Positions 18,342 to 25,715 of a stretch of 64,000 bases of DNA are shown in pieces. The notes beneath the pieces are model-generated. The model was not told the origin of the DNA. It saw only the letters and a program-made list of their open reading frames with translations, and made no database searches. Position numbers and translations under genes: made by a program. Origin of the DNA: Bacteroidales bacterium UBA3824 (GTDB lineage Bacteria > Bacteroidota > Bacteroidia > Bacteroidales > UBA3824). Numbering within the stretch: the first letter of the stretch is position 1; every line of letters starts with the position of its first letter. The stretch spans positions 1 through 64,000 of the forward strand of contig DGIK01000079.1 in the NCBI GenBank assembly GCA_002393195.1, in the 5' to 3' direction.

Positions 18342-19754
18342 ATGGAAAAAATCATTGGCAGGGATGCGGAGATGCAGAAATTCCGCGAATGGTACGATTC
18401 GGACAAAAACGAGTTTATCGCGCTGTACGGACGCAGGAGGGTTGGCAAGACCTTCCTCGTAAAATCGTTTTTCAACGAAAAGTTTGATTTTTACGCGTCG
18501 GGGGTGATAGACGGCTCTATGGAGACACAGATTGAAGCCTTCAACACCGCCCTTGCGCGGTACGGCTATAACGGTCAAAAGGCTAAAACGTGGACGGAGA
18601 TTTTCACACAACTTGCAGACCTGTTGGAGGCAAAAAGCCGCAAAAAGAAAAGCCGGATTGTAGTCTTTTTGGACGAACTGCCGTGTTTCGACACGCCGAG
18701 GTCGGGATTTCTGCCTGCACTCGACCAATTTTGGAACAGTCGCGCATCGTGGCTCAACAATATTTATTTGGTGGTGTGCGGCTCGGCGACGTCGTGGATG
18801 ATTCAGAATATCGTCAACAACAAGGCGGGGCTCCACAAACGCACCACGCACACAATGCACCTGCGCCCCTTCACGCTCGGACAGACCGAGGAGTATCTCA
18901 AAAGCCGACGATTCCGTTGGCCGAGGATTGCCGTGTTGCAGATTTATATGGTGCTTGGCGGCGTGCCGTATTACCTGAGTATGCTCGACAGCAAGAAAAA
19001 CGTCCCCGACAACATCGACACCCTGTTTTTTTCGCAGGAATCAGAATTTGAAAACGAGTTCGGATTGCTGTTTGCCTCGCTGTTCAAAAACGCCGATTCT
19101 TATATGGAAATCATCCGCCTATTGTCCAACAAGCGCGACGGTTACACGCGGTCAGAAATCGCTGCCGCACTTCAAATCCCTGACAACGGGCATCTTAGCA
19201 AGATGTTGGACAACTTGGAATATTGCGACTTCATAAGGCGGTACAACAACGGACTGTTGCAAAAAAACGGCATTTACCAACTTGTGGACTTGTTTTCGCT
19301 GTTTTATCTCAAATTTTGCACAAGGCGCATCACCGACGAGCATTTTTGGCGCAACGCCCTCGGCACATCGGAGCAAAACGCTTGGTACGGACTCACCTTT
19401 GAGCGCGTATGCCTGTTGCACGTAAGGCAGATAATCCACGGATTGCATTTGGACACGATACGCCACGAATATTACGCTTGGCGCAGCACAGGCAGCCCCG
19501 CCGTGCAGATTGACCTGATAATCGACCGCGCCGACGACATCGCCACAATCTGCGAAATGAAGTATTCAAAAGACGATTACAGTCTTACAGAAAAGGAATA
19601 CCGCAACATAATTCGCCGTATGGAGGCATTTCAGGCCGCTTCAAAGCGGAAGGACGGCGTTCAAGTGGCAATCGTCACCACATACGGACTTACCGATAAC
19701 ACATATTCGGAAATCTCCCCCGTGGCAATCACGATGGAAGAGTTGTTTGGATAA
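18342..19754 (+). CDS. AAA ATPase with PD-(D/E)XK-like C-terminus (archaeal-type ATPase / DUF234 family)
   Basis: 470 residues from MEKIIGRDAEMQKF. Walker A is GRRRVGKT (about 28-35), Walker B VVFLDELPCFD, then the family motifs VVCGSATSWM and LRPFTLGQTEEYL and a winged-helix region (YTRSEIAAALQIPDNGHLSKML). The C-terminus carries VQIDLIIDRADDIATICEMKYS, the D...ExK pattern of PD-(D/E)XK nucleases, as in DUF234 proteins. A -7 box TATATTTG lies just upstream. The biological role of the family is unclear. A paralogue lies at 46353-47774. The gene is bracketed by 126-bp direct repeats, which suggests arrival or duplication as a unit. Confidence 0.88.
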   Translation: MEKIIGRDAEMQKFREWYDSDKNEFIALYGRRRVGKTFLVKSFFNEKFDFYASGVIDGSMETQIEAFNTALARYGYNGQKAKTWTEIFTQLADLLEAKSRKKKSRIVVFLDELPCFDTPRSGFLPALDQFWNSRASWLNNIYLVVCGSATSWMIQNIVNNKAGLHKRTTHTMHLRPFTLGQTEEYLKSRRFRWPRIAVLQIYMVLGGVPYYLSMLDSKKNVPDNIDTLFFSQESEFENEFGLLFASLFKNADSYMEIIRLLSNKRDGYTRSEIAAALQIPDNGHLSKMLDNLEYCDFIRRYNNGLLQKNGIYQLVDLFSLFYLKFCTRRITDEHFWRNALGTSEQNAWYGLTFERVCLLHVRQIIHGLHLDTIRHEYYAWRSTGSPAVQIDLIIDRADDIATICEMKYSKDDYSLTEKEYRNIIRRMEAFQAASKRKDGVQVAIVTTYGLTDNTYSEISPVAITMEELFG

Positions 19755-19757
19755 TAC

Positions 19758-19883
19758 ACATTAAAGTTTTTTAACATTCAATCTTTTGCACCTACAAAAC
19801 ATTAACTCGCTCATTATCAAATAGTCCCAAAATCTCAAACGGGCGGAAACTTGCATTTTTTTGCAGTTTCCGCCCGTTATAAG
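19758..19883. repeat. 126-bp direct repeat, right copy (contains hairpin)
   Basis: Second copy of the block at 18161-18286. Its hairpin (AACGGGCGGAAACTTGC and GCAGTTTCCGCCCGTT) is more complete than that of the left copy. It separates the convergent ATPase and uxaB genes and probably ends both transcripts. Confidence 0.85.
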
Positions 19884-19897
19884 CTAAAATCATATTA

Positions 19898-21343
19898 CTA
19901 AGCCAGCACCATCTCCACCGCGCCTCTCATTCCGTTCTTTTGAATGATATCCAAATCCTCGGTCAGCATCTCCGTCAGACCGGGGATTTTGTTTAGGTCT
20001 TCGTCCCAAATGCGGTCTGCCGCGCCGAGGACGCCTTTGGCAACTTCGGCGGTGTTGTTGGTTGACCAAAGGGATTTGAGAAGGGCGAGGATTTCGGGGG
20101 CGTCGTTGGGGGTGATGAGGTCGTCGCCGCGTTTGCCGCCCTTGTAATACGTGCAGATGGCTGCAAGTCCAAGGACGATGCACTTCGGAAGGCTACCTTT
20201 GCGGTCGAGATAGATTTTGAGGGCGGGAAGGTCGCGGGTCTTGAACTTCGGGAACGAATTGAGCATAATGCTTGTTACAAAATGCTTTACGTATGGATTT
20301 TTAAAGCGATTCTTCACATCGTTGGCAAACTTGGTGAGTTCGTCTTTCGGGAGATTGAGAGTGGGCAAAAGTTCGTCAAGCATCACCTTGTCGATGAAAC
20401 GCCCAACGAGCGCATCCTCGCAACATTCCCTCACGGTATTCAATCCGCTGAGATAGCCGACCGGGGAAAGGACAGTGTGAGGACCATTCAAAAGCGTAAC
20501 CTTGCGCTCGTGGTACGGAGCCTCCGACGGTACAAACTTGACATTCAATCCGGCTTTGTCGGCAGGGAACTCGGCAGAGAGCGATTCGGGGGCTTCTATC
20601 ACCCAAAGATGATACACCTCGCCAACAACCAACTGATTGTCATCAAAGCCAATACGCGCCTTGATAGCGTCGGCATTGTCCTTCGGGAAACCCGGCACAA
20701 TGCGGTCAACGAGCGTTGAATATACGGGGCAAGCGGTTTCAAACCAATTCTTGAAATCTGCGCCGAGATTCCAATGGTCGATGTATTGTAATATGCACTC
20801 CTTCAATTGTTTGCCATTGTGGAAGATGAGTTCGCAAGGCAGAATGATGAAGCCTTTGGACGTGTCGCCTTTGAAATACTCATAACGATGATGGAGCAAT
20901 TGCACGAGTTTGCCGGGATACGATGCGGCGGGCTTGTCGGTGAACTTGCACGCGGAGTCAAAAACGATGCCCGCCTCGGTGGTGTTGGAGACCACGAAAC
21001 GCATTTCGGGCTGTTCGGCGAGTTGCAGGTAATCATCAAAATTCTTGTAAGGATCAATGCCACGGCTGATTACGTCGATGAGTTCAACGGTGTCAACAGC
21101 ATTACCGTCGCTGTCGAGACCTTGGATATTGACGTGATAGAGGCAGTCTTGATCGGTGAGGTTTTTGATTTTGCCGCCCGCCCTCGGCTGCACGGCAACG
21201 ACAGAGCCGTTGAAATCGGTCTTTTGGTTGGTCTTCTGGATAATCCATTCCACAAAAGCGCGGAGAAAATTGCCCTCGCCTATCTGAATCACCTTTTCGG
21301 TGTAAGTGTTTTTGGTTGCAGTATTTTTGTTGAGTGTTTTCAT
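19898..21343 (-). CDS. uxaB: Tagaturonate reductase (altronate oxidoreductase)
   Basis: 481 residues of the mannitol dehydrogenase superfamily. N-terminal VIQIGEGNFLRAFVEWIIQ is the modified Rossmann motif (GxGNFxRAF) specific to this family; the second half has PSEAPYHERKVTLLNGPHTVLSPVGYLSG with the catalytic-type K...N...H pattern, and FKNPYVKHFVTSIMLNSFPKFKTRDLP. UxaB reduces tagaturonate to altronate with NADH during galacturonate breakdown. No other hexuronate genes lie in the window. The gene has its own promoter and ends at the repeat hairpin. MtlD or UxuB would be alternative members, but the sequence fits UxaB best. Confidence 0.88.
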   Translation of the reverse strand: MKTLNKNTATKNTYTEKVIQIGEGNFLRAFVEWIIQKTNQKTDFNGSVVAVQPRAGGKIKNLTDQDCLYHVNIQGLDSDGNAVDTVELIDVISRGIDPYKNFDDYLQLAEQPEMRFVVSNTTEAGIVFDSACKFTDKPAASYPGKLVQLLHHRYEYFKGDTSKGFIILPCELIFHNGKQLKECILQYIDHWNLGADFKNWFETACPVYSTLVDRIVPGFPKDNADAIKARIGFDDNQLVVGEVYHLWVIEAPESLSAEFPADKAGLNVKFVPSEAPYHERKVTLLNGPHTVLSPVGYLSGLNTVRECCEDALVGRFIDKVMLDELLPTLNLPKDELTKFANDVKNRFKNPYVKHFVTSIMLNSFPKFKTRDLPALKIYLDRKGSLPKCIVLGLAAICTYYKGGKRGDDLITPNDAPEILALLKSLWSTNNTAEVAKGVLGAADRIWDEDLNKIPGLTEMLTEDLDIIQKNGMRGAVEMVLA

Positions 21344-21370
21344 AATGTAGTATCAATGATTAACATTTTG

Positions 21371-21402
21371 CAAAGTTAGTATTGTTTGCGCGATTTCACA
21401 AA
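21371..21402 (-). promoter_or_regulatory. Promoter of uxaB
   Basis: On the minus strand TTTG (complement of 21399-21402), a 20-base spacer and a perfect TAACTTTG -7 box (complement of 21371-21378), 28 bases before the start codon. Confidence 0.75.
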
Positions 21403-21464
21403 AAAAATTTTTGGAAATTCAAGGAAAAAGATTATTTTTGCAGAAATATTAAATACTACGGATT

Positions 21465-21710
21465 ATGACACCAAACGAACTTCAACTTTCTGCAATTAAG
21501 ATGCTTAGCGGTATTGATAGTAATAAGAGTGCCGATACCATAGAAAAAATTTGGTCATTTATCAACGATTTGGTAAATGTCAAGAAACAAACGAAGAAAC
21601 GCGCTGTCGCTCAGACAACTACCGAAGAATGGACTGAGGAAGAAGAGCGCGAGGCATTTTTGTACACATCAAAAGTCAATGCTGCAAAAATAATGGCTAA
21701 ATACTTGTAA
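21465..21710 (+). CDS. Small antitoxin-like protein, no partner
   Basis: 81 residues, MTPNELQLSAIKMLSGIDSNK and an acidic tail (TTEEWTEEEEREAFLYTSK). Size, helical content and acidic C-terminus fit the antitoxin half of a type II toxin-antitoxin pair, but no toxin gene follows; the convergent DUF3108 gene ends 2 bases after its stop. It has a good -7 box (TATTTTTG at 21433-21440) inside a stretch (GAAAAAGATTATTTTTGC) repeated before the yafQ antitoxin gene at 24991. I see it as an orphan antitoxin or a small regulator. Confidence 0.6.
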   Translation: MTPNELQLSAIKMLSGIDSNKSADTIEKIWSFINDLVNVKKQTKKRAVAQTTTEEWTEEEEREAFLYTSKVNAAKIMAKYL

Positions 21711-21712
21711 CC

Positions 21713-22423
21713 TTAGTCACGGTTCATTTTTTTCAAATCAATTTTCAGGCTTCCTGCGATAAGGCTGATTTTGGCACAGACCAAAATCGATGGCTGCGAA
21801 TTTGAAACCCATAAATAATGTGTTGAATTTGTCGGTATGAGGGACAAAAATTTTTTTGTTTTGGTTTCCGTTTGATTGTTGATGATTTTCAATTCAATCT
21901 TTTTGCAATCAATATCGTCGACCGTTTTATAGCCACAAAATTTGACGTTCAGGATGCACGGCGAATTGTCAAAAAAAAGATTGATTTGTCTTTCAGTCTG
22001 TTCCTTGAAAAAATCGTTCTCCATAATAAGCAACAATGCTGACACAAAATCGTATGTGTTGGGCACAATCTTGTAACTACCGGCAATTGAGTTTGTTACA
22101 ATATTATTTTCTCGGTCAAAATCCAAATTTATGTTAAAAACGGAATCCTTTGATTTGGAAACCTTTTCTATTTTCAAAGGTAAAAAATCATCGTCCTTGT
22201 CAATGTAACAATCGTATTGCTCGTCAACTTTAACAACTAAATCTGCCAAACCACACGATTTCCCCACCGCCGAAATTTTTATATTGTTGTTGTTTTCAGA
22301 GATTTTTACGTTTATCTCGGCGCATTTCACAAATGAATAACCGACAATATAATTCAATTCAGTATTTTGTGCCGACAGCGTAGTCGAAATAATACAAAGC
22401 AACAGAAACAACAGTTTTTTCAT
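21713..22423 (-). CDS. Secreted DUF3108-like protein
   Basis: 236 residues, signal peptide MKKLLFLLLCIISTTLSAQ. The mature part is mostly beta strands: LNYIVGYSFVKCAEINVKI, a CYIDKDDDFLPLKIEKVSK segment and later GYKTVDDIDCKKIELKI, which match the layout of DUF3108 proteins (an opening strand, a middle fatty-acid-binding-like sheet, and a closing K-rich strand). The role is unknown; it should be periplasmic. It is the last of a three-gene minus-strand operon behind a membrane protein and the YidD-TPR fusion, with gaps of only 69 and 21 bases. Confidence 0.65.
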   Translation of the reverse strand: MKKLLFLLLCIISTTLSAQNTELNYIVGYSFVKCAEINVKISENNNNIKISAVGKSCGLADLVVKVDEQYDCYIDKDDDFLPLKIEKVSKSKDSVFNINLDFDRENNIVTNSIAGSYKIVPNTYDFVSALLLIMENDFFKEQTERQINLFFDNSPCILNVKFCGYKTVDDIDCKKIELKIINNQTETKTKKFLSLIPTNSTHYLWVSNSQPSILVCAKISLIAGSLKIDLKKMNRD

Positions 22424-22492
22424 AACAAAAAAGCCGTATTCGCATCAAGTGAATGAGCAAATACGGCTCGGAATTGGATGATGTGTGAATTT

Positions 22493-23062
22493 TTAATTTA
22501 CTTGAATCTCGGTGTCGGAAGCGACAGCAACATTGATGACACCGGCCGGTGCAACAGCGTCCTCACCTTTCATCAAAGCAAAGAGCCAACACAAAACGCC
22601 AGTGAGGATAAGCGAGGTTACCATTTTGCTTTTGCCTTCGGCGTTGACGTCGCTGTTGGTCAGGAATACGTTGGTGCCATCCACAGCCTGTACAGTTTGA
22701 ATCTGTACGGTGAATTTGCCCGGCAGACCAATCATCCTGCGATGCTGTGCGCTTACCACAGTACCAGTTGCGGACGCGCCCCTTTCAATCACGACTTTGC
22801 CGCCCGCCTTGATGTCTTGCGCAACAGTGAAGGTTACGGTCTGACCGGTTTGGAGCGTGGCGCTCGAAAGGGTGGTGAGCGTCTGCAACGGTATCATCGT
22901 ACCTGCCTTCAAAGTTACGTTGCCCTCGATGTCGTCTTCGTCATCGCCGTCGCCATTGCCCGATACCGGGACATACGGCGTGAAGGACATCAGGAAAATT
23001 GACATTGCCAAAAGCACCGCTGTGGGCTTGGTCAACCAAGAATTGAGAATTTTTGTAAACAT
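22493..23062 (-). CDS. Membrane protein with a VirB10/TrbI-like beta domain
   Basis: 189 residues. An N-terminal hydrophobic segment (about 14-30), an acidic linker (GNGDGDDEDDIEG), a beta-rich domain (VTLKAGTMIPLQTL ... TFTVAQDIKAGGKVVIERGASATGTVV ... DGTNVFL) and a second hydrophobic segment (about 146-165). The AGTxIP opening, the later GG-V-IE-GA turn and the closing DG strand recall the periplasmic domain of VirB10/TrbI proteins, but the similarity is by eye only. No conjugation genes are near. Middle gene of a three-gene operon. Confidence 0.55.
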   Translation of the reverse strand: MFTKILNSWLTKPTAVLLAMSIFLMSFTPYVPVSGNGDGDDEDDIEGNVTLKAGTMIPLQTLTTLSSATLQTGQTVTFTVAQDIKAGGKVVIERGASATGTVVSAQHRRMIGLPGKFTVQIQTVQAVDGTNVFLTNSDVNAEGKSKMVTSLILTGVLCWLFALMKGEDAVAPAGVINVAVASDTEIQVN

Positions 23063-23083
23063 AATTGATAAAATTTAAGTTAG

Positions 23084-24208
23084 TTAATAATAAAACACTT
23101 GATTGTAATCGTACAATTTGTCTAACACTTTTTTTTTCAAAGCGTTATTATAACGATGAACACTATGTGCCGAACCTTGTATGTTGCCAGTATAAAAGCC
23201 AAGCCCTAAAAATCCAAACGCACCCGCGACGCCATAGTTTTTGGATTTTATGCTCGTATATACCGAATATCCCAACAACGCATTAATTAGCAACGAAATA
23301 AAACCGCTACCGGGGTGTTTTGCGTAGAAATACCCCAAGCCGGGAATTGTCGACAATCCCGCCGCCAAACCCGGCTTTTTGTATTTTATGTTTTCGATAT
23401 TGCTGACGAGCCGCAGATTTTCGTCTGTTTTGGGAGTATGGTTTCTCGTTTTTTCAAATTCCTGTCTTGCCACTGAATAATTGCCACGCTTTGTCTCTAA
23501 CACAGCAATGAAAGTCGTAAACTTCAATTGTGTTTCGCAGTTGGTGATTGTATGTGTTGTTTTCAACACGGATATTGCAGAATCTGTAATTCCTGCGTAA
23601 TCGTATATTTTGGCGGCGAGAAGCCTTACATCAACGTAATTTTTGATGTCGCAATCCTTCAAGGTTTCATATTCGGCTATCGCTTTGCCAAAATGCCTTT
23701 GTGCCTCATAACAAATCAATTTTTGCTTGAAAAGCGTAGGTGTCAACCTGTTGAAGAATGTCTGCCGCTCAATTTCCAACAATGCCTGTGAATAGTTTTC
23801 AGCATTGATTAAATAATTGATAAACAATACAGTATCATTGCGTGAACGATGTTTTTTCAATACTGGAACTTTGGGCAACGGGAAATCATCGAACCTCAAA
23901 GTGTCACTGAAAAATCTATCTTCGGGGAAATCAATATATCCGTAGTTGAAACTATTTCGGTAATTATCCGCGTCGTGTGAGCATCGCATCATCCTGTCGC
24001 AAGCGAGCGCAAATGCCTTTGGGAACTTGTAGTTTTGAAAACAAAGTTTTCCATATACCGAACACGTAGGGTACATCGGGCAAAAACTCGGTTTGATTGT
24101 GCCGATGTACTTCTGATAAAACGACACGTAGTCGTCCGCCGCATTGTTTTGTGCGGTCAACTGCGGCGTCAATACGCATAGGAATAATATGGAAATCAAA
24201 GTTTTCAT
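23084..24208 (-). CDS. YidD domain fused to TPR repeats and a C-terminal membrane region
   Basis: 374 residues with a signal peptide (1-19). Residues about 27-82 read DYVSFYQKYIGTIKPSFC, MYPTCSVYGKLCFQ and DRMMRCSHDADNY, closely following the YidD pattern (YQxxIxP, C-x-x-x-PTCS-x-Y, R-x-x-RC). YidD normally is a cytoplasmic helper of about 70-100 residues for YidC-dependent membrane insertion, encoded beside rnpA. Here it is followed by TPR-like helices (about 125-280) and two hydrophobic segments (about 285-345, GLAAGLSTIPGLGYFYAK and GFISLLINALLGYSVY). The rnpA gene at 50989 lacks a yidD neighbour. The signal peptide would place the YidD part outside the cytoplasm, so its role may differ. 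Confidence 0.8.
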   Translation of the reverse strand: MKTLISILFLCVLTPQLTAQNNAADDYVSFYQKYIGTIKPSFCPMYPTCSVYGKLCFQNYKFPKAFALACDRMMRCSHDADNYRNSFNYGYIDFPEDRFFSDTLRFDDFPLPKVPVLKKHRSRNDTVLFINYLINAENYSQALLEIERQTFFNRLTPTLFKQKLICYEAQRHFGKAIAEYETLKDCDIKNYVDVRLLAAKIYDYAGITDSAISVLKTTHTITNCETQLKFTTFIAVLETKRGNYSVARQEFEKTRNHTPKTDENLRLVSNIENIKYKKPGLAAGLSTIPGLGYFYAKHPGSGFISLLINALLGYSVYTSIKSKNYGVAGAFGFLGLGFYTGNIQGSAHSVHRYNNALKKKVLDKLYDYNQVFYY

Positions 24209-24285
24209 TGCGCTGCAAAATTGCGCAATAAAAACTTTTTTAACAAATTTTTACGCGAACGATATTTTCCCGAAACCGAGAACAA

Positions 24286-24537
24286 TTAATTCTCGTTTTC
24301 GGGAACCGAATCTTCACTGTCATTGGATTGGCTTGACAAAAAGTCCGCCGAGAGGAGTTTGAAAAAGTCCTTGTTCAGGATGTTCGAGATTCTTACAAGG
24401 AGTCCGCTGTCAATGCCTTGTTTCTGAAAGATATTGTAAACGTTCCGCCTGTCGCAACACAAGTGCTTGGCGAACCAAGCGACAGTGCGTTCCTGACGTT
24501 CGAGTTCGTCTTTGATTTCTTGTCCGATATGTATCAT
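24286..24537 (-). CDS. Small XRE-type helix-turn-helix regulator
   Basis: 83 residues. LERQERTVAWFAKHLCCDRRNVYNIF is a helix-turn-helix of the lambda-repressor/XRE type, followed by GIDSGLLVRISNILNKDFFKLLSA, the usual closing helices, and a polar acidic tail (SSQSNDSEDSVPENEN). Such proteins repress or activate nearby promoters. No partner toxin is evident; upstream lies the structured-RNA region. Confidence 0.8.
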   Translation of the reverse strand: MIHIGQEIKDELERQERTVAWFAKHLCCDRRNVYNIFQKQGIDSGLLVRISNILNKDFFKLLSADFLSSQSNDSEDSVPENEN

Positions 24538-24610
24538 TATGATTTACGTGTTTTCGCGCTTTCTAACTTATTTCGGCAAACAGGCCACGAGTTCCAAATA
24601 CTTGTCAGAC

Positions 24611-24836
24611 GGACATAAAAAAGTGCGTGAACACTCCCTTATGTACACTGAGGTATTTGCCGTAACCTGTTCTTCTATAAGTTCTTTTTCTCGCGTCCAC
24701 GCATAGCACGGACGTTCGCGAACTTATTCCAGAAGAACATCTTTCAAATCGGCAAATTTTCAGTGTCCCGAATAAATAGCAAACGCTTGTTTTACAATAT
24801 GTTAATTATATGTCTTGGCGGCTTTTTAGCCGCGTA
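24611..24836. ncRNA. Structured RNA candidate (6S-like long hairpin)
   Basis: The 453 bases 24538-24990 have no gene but dense secondary structure. A first stem-loop pairs ACATAA (24613) with TTATGT (24639). Directly next to it a 122-base hairpin pairs ACACTGAGGTATTTGCCG (24645-24662) with CGGCAAATTTTCAGTGT (24750-24766). After an internal bubble, GTTCTTCTATAAGTTC (24669-24684) pairs with GAACTTAT..AGAAGAAC (24720-24738), and the tip pairs CGCG/CGCG and GTCC/GGAC. A small GC stem follows at 24818-24833. A long rod with a central bubble is the shape of 6S RNA, which binds RNA polymerase; strand and identity are not settled. Confidence 0.45.
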
Positions 24837-24990
24837 TGTCATAGCCAATATCGTCGGCTAAACAATGCTGCAAAGATACAAGGTATTTTGATACGATGCA
24901 ATTTTTTGGGGAAGTTTTTTCAATTATTTTTGCATATTTCAGAGAAAAAGATTATTTTTGCGGTATTGAAAAACGTTAAAAGACGACATT

Positions 24991-25191
24991 ATGACACAAC
25001 TGGCTGTTTCCATAGAAGATGTATCGTTGCTTGAACCTATCCGTCAAGCGATTGCACTTTTGCGTGGTGTAACTGATGTTTCACTCATCAAGAGGAAAAC
25101 TGGTTTGGATCGCGCAATTGAGGACATTAAAAAAGGGCGAGTTTACACCGCGACAAGTGTTGAGGATTTGATAAAACAATGCAAGGAATGA
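24991..25191 (+). CDS. Antitoxin of a YafQ-type toxin-antitoxin pair
   Basis: 66 residues. The C-terminal half (LIKRKTGLDRAIEDIKKGRVYTATSVEDLIKQC) is the usual toxin-wrapping tail of small Bacteroidota antitoxins, and the N-terminal half is short. It should neutralise the toxin encoded next by direct binding and repress the shared promoter (-7 box TATTTTTG just upstream). Its TGA overlaps the ATG of the toxin gene. Confidence 0.8.
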   Translation: MTQLAVSIEDVSLLEPIRQAIALLRGVTDVSLIKRKTGLDRAIEDIKKGRVYTATSVEDLIKQCKE

Positions 25192-25478
25192 AGTACACGC
25201 TGAAATATACCGGAGAATTTAAGCGTTCCTTGAAACGTTGTCTCAAACGTGGCTACGATGAAAAATTGCTGACTGATGCACTTGACATTCTTGCCGAAGA
25301 AGGCAAACTGCCCGAAACATATCGTCCGCACATATTACACGGACAATATGAAGGATATTGGGAATGTCATATCTCATCAGATTGGCTATTAATTTGGGAT
25401 CAAAACGACTGTGAACTGACTTTGCTTATGACTGATACTGGAACTCATTCTGATTTGTTCGGAAAAAATAGAAGGTAG
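25188..25478 (+). CDS. YafQ-family mRNA-cleaving toxin
   Basis: 96 residues from MKYTLKYTGEFKRSLKR, the RelE/YafQ fold opening. HILHGQYEGYWECHI and SDWLLIWDQND are the YafQ signatures: the catalytic His-type residues and the W-L-L-I-W strand. These toxins cut mRNA on the ribosome. I choose ATG at 25188 because it overlaps the antitoxin stop as ATGA; an ATG 9 bases upstream is also possible. The 3' end overlaps, on the other strand, a broken ParE-like gene. Confidence 0.88.
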   Translation: MKYTLKYTGEFKRSLKRCLKRGYDEKLLTDALDILAEEGKLPETYRPHILHGQYEGYWECHISSDWLLIWDQNDCELTLLMTDTGTHSDLFGKNRR

Positions 25479-25650
25479 TCAAAAAAGGTTCTATTCTACC
25501 AATATAAGGTTGTGTTTTCAAAAGTGTATCTAAATAACGACCCCCTTTGACGAACTCCTTTCGGGTTGTTGTTCCAAAATTTTCGTTAATATAATATACC
25601 ATTTTGTAAAATTCATTTTGTGCGTATTCAGACCATTTACAGACATACAC
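25426..25650 (-). pseudogene. Truncated RelE/ParE toxin
   Basis: The frame gives 74 residues. The first 55 (WSEYAQNEFYKMVYYINENFG, LDTLLKTQPYIGRIEPFL) match the N-terminal half of ParE-like toxins and closely resemble the intact toxin at 56061. After that the sequence is unrelated and runs into the antisense strand of yafQ. The C-terminal half with the R-x-I-x-Y core is missing and no antitoxin gene is upstream. I read it as a remnant cut by the yafQ insertion. Confidence 0.65.
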
Positions 25651-25715
25651 AAAAAAACTATTTTTGTTAACAATCCCCGGCAGTTTGACTCATCAATCCT
25701 ACCAGGGATGTCAAA

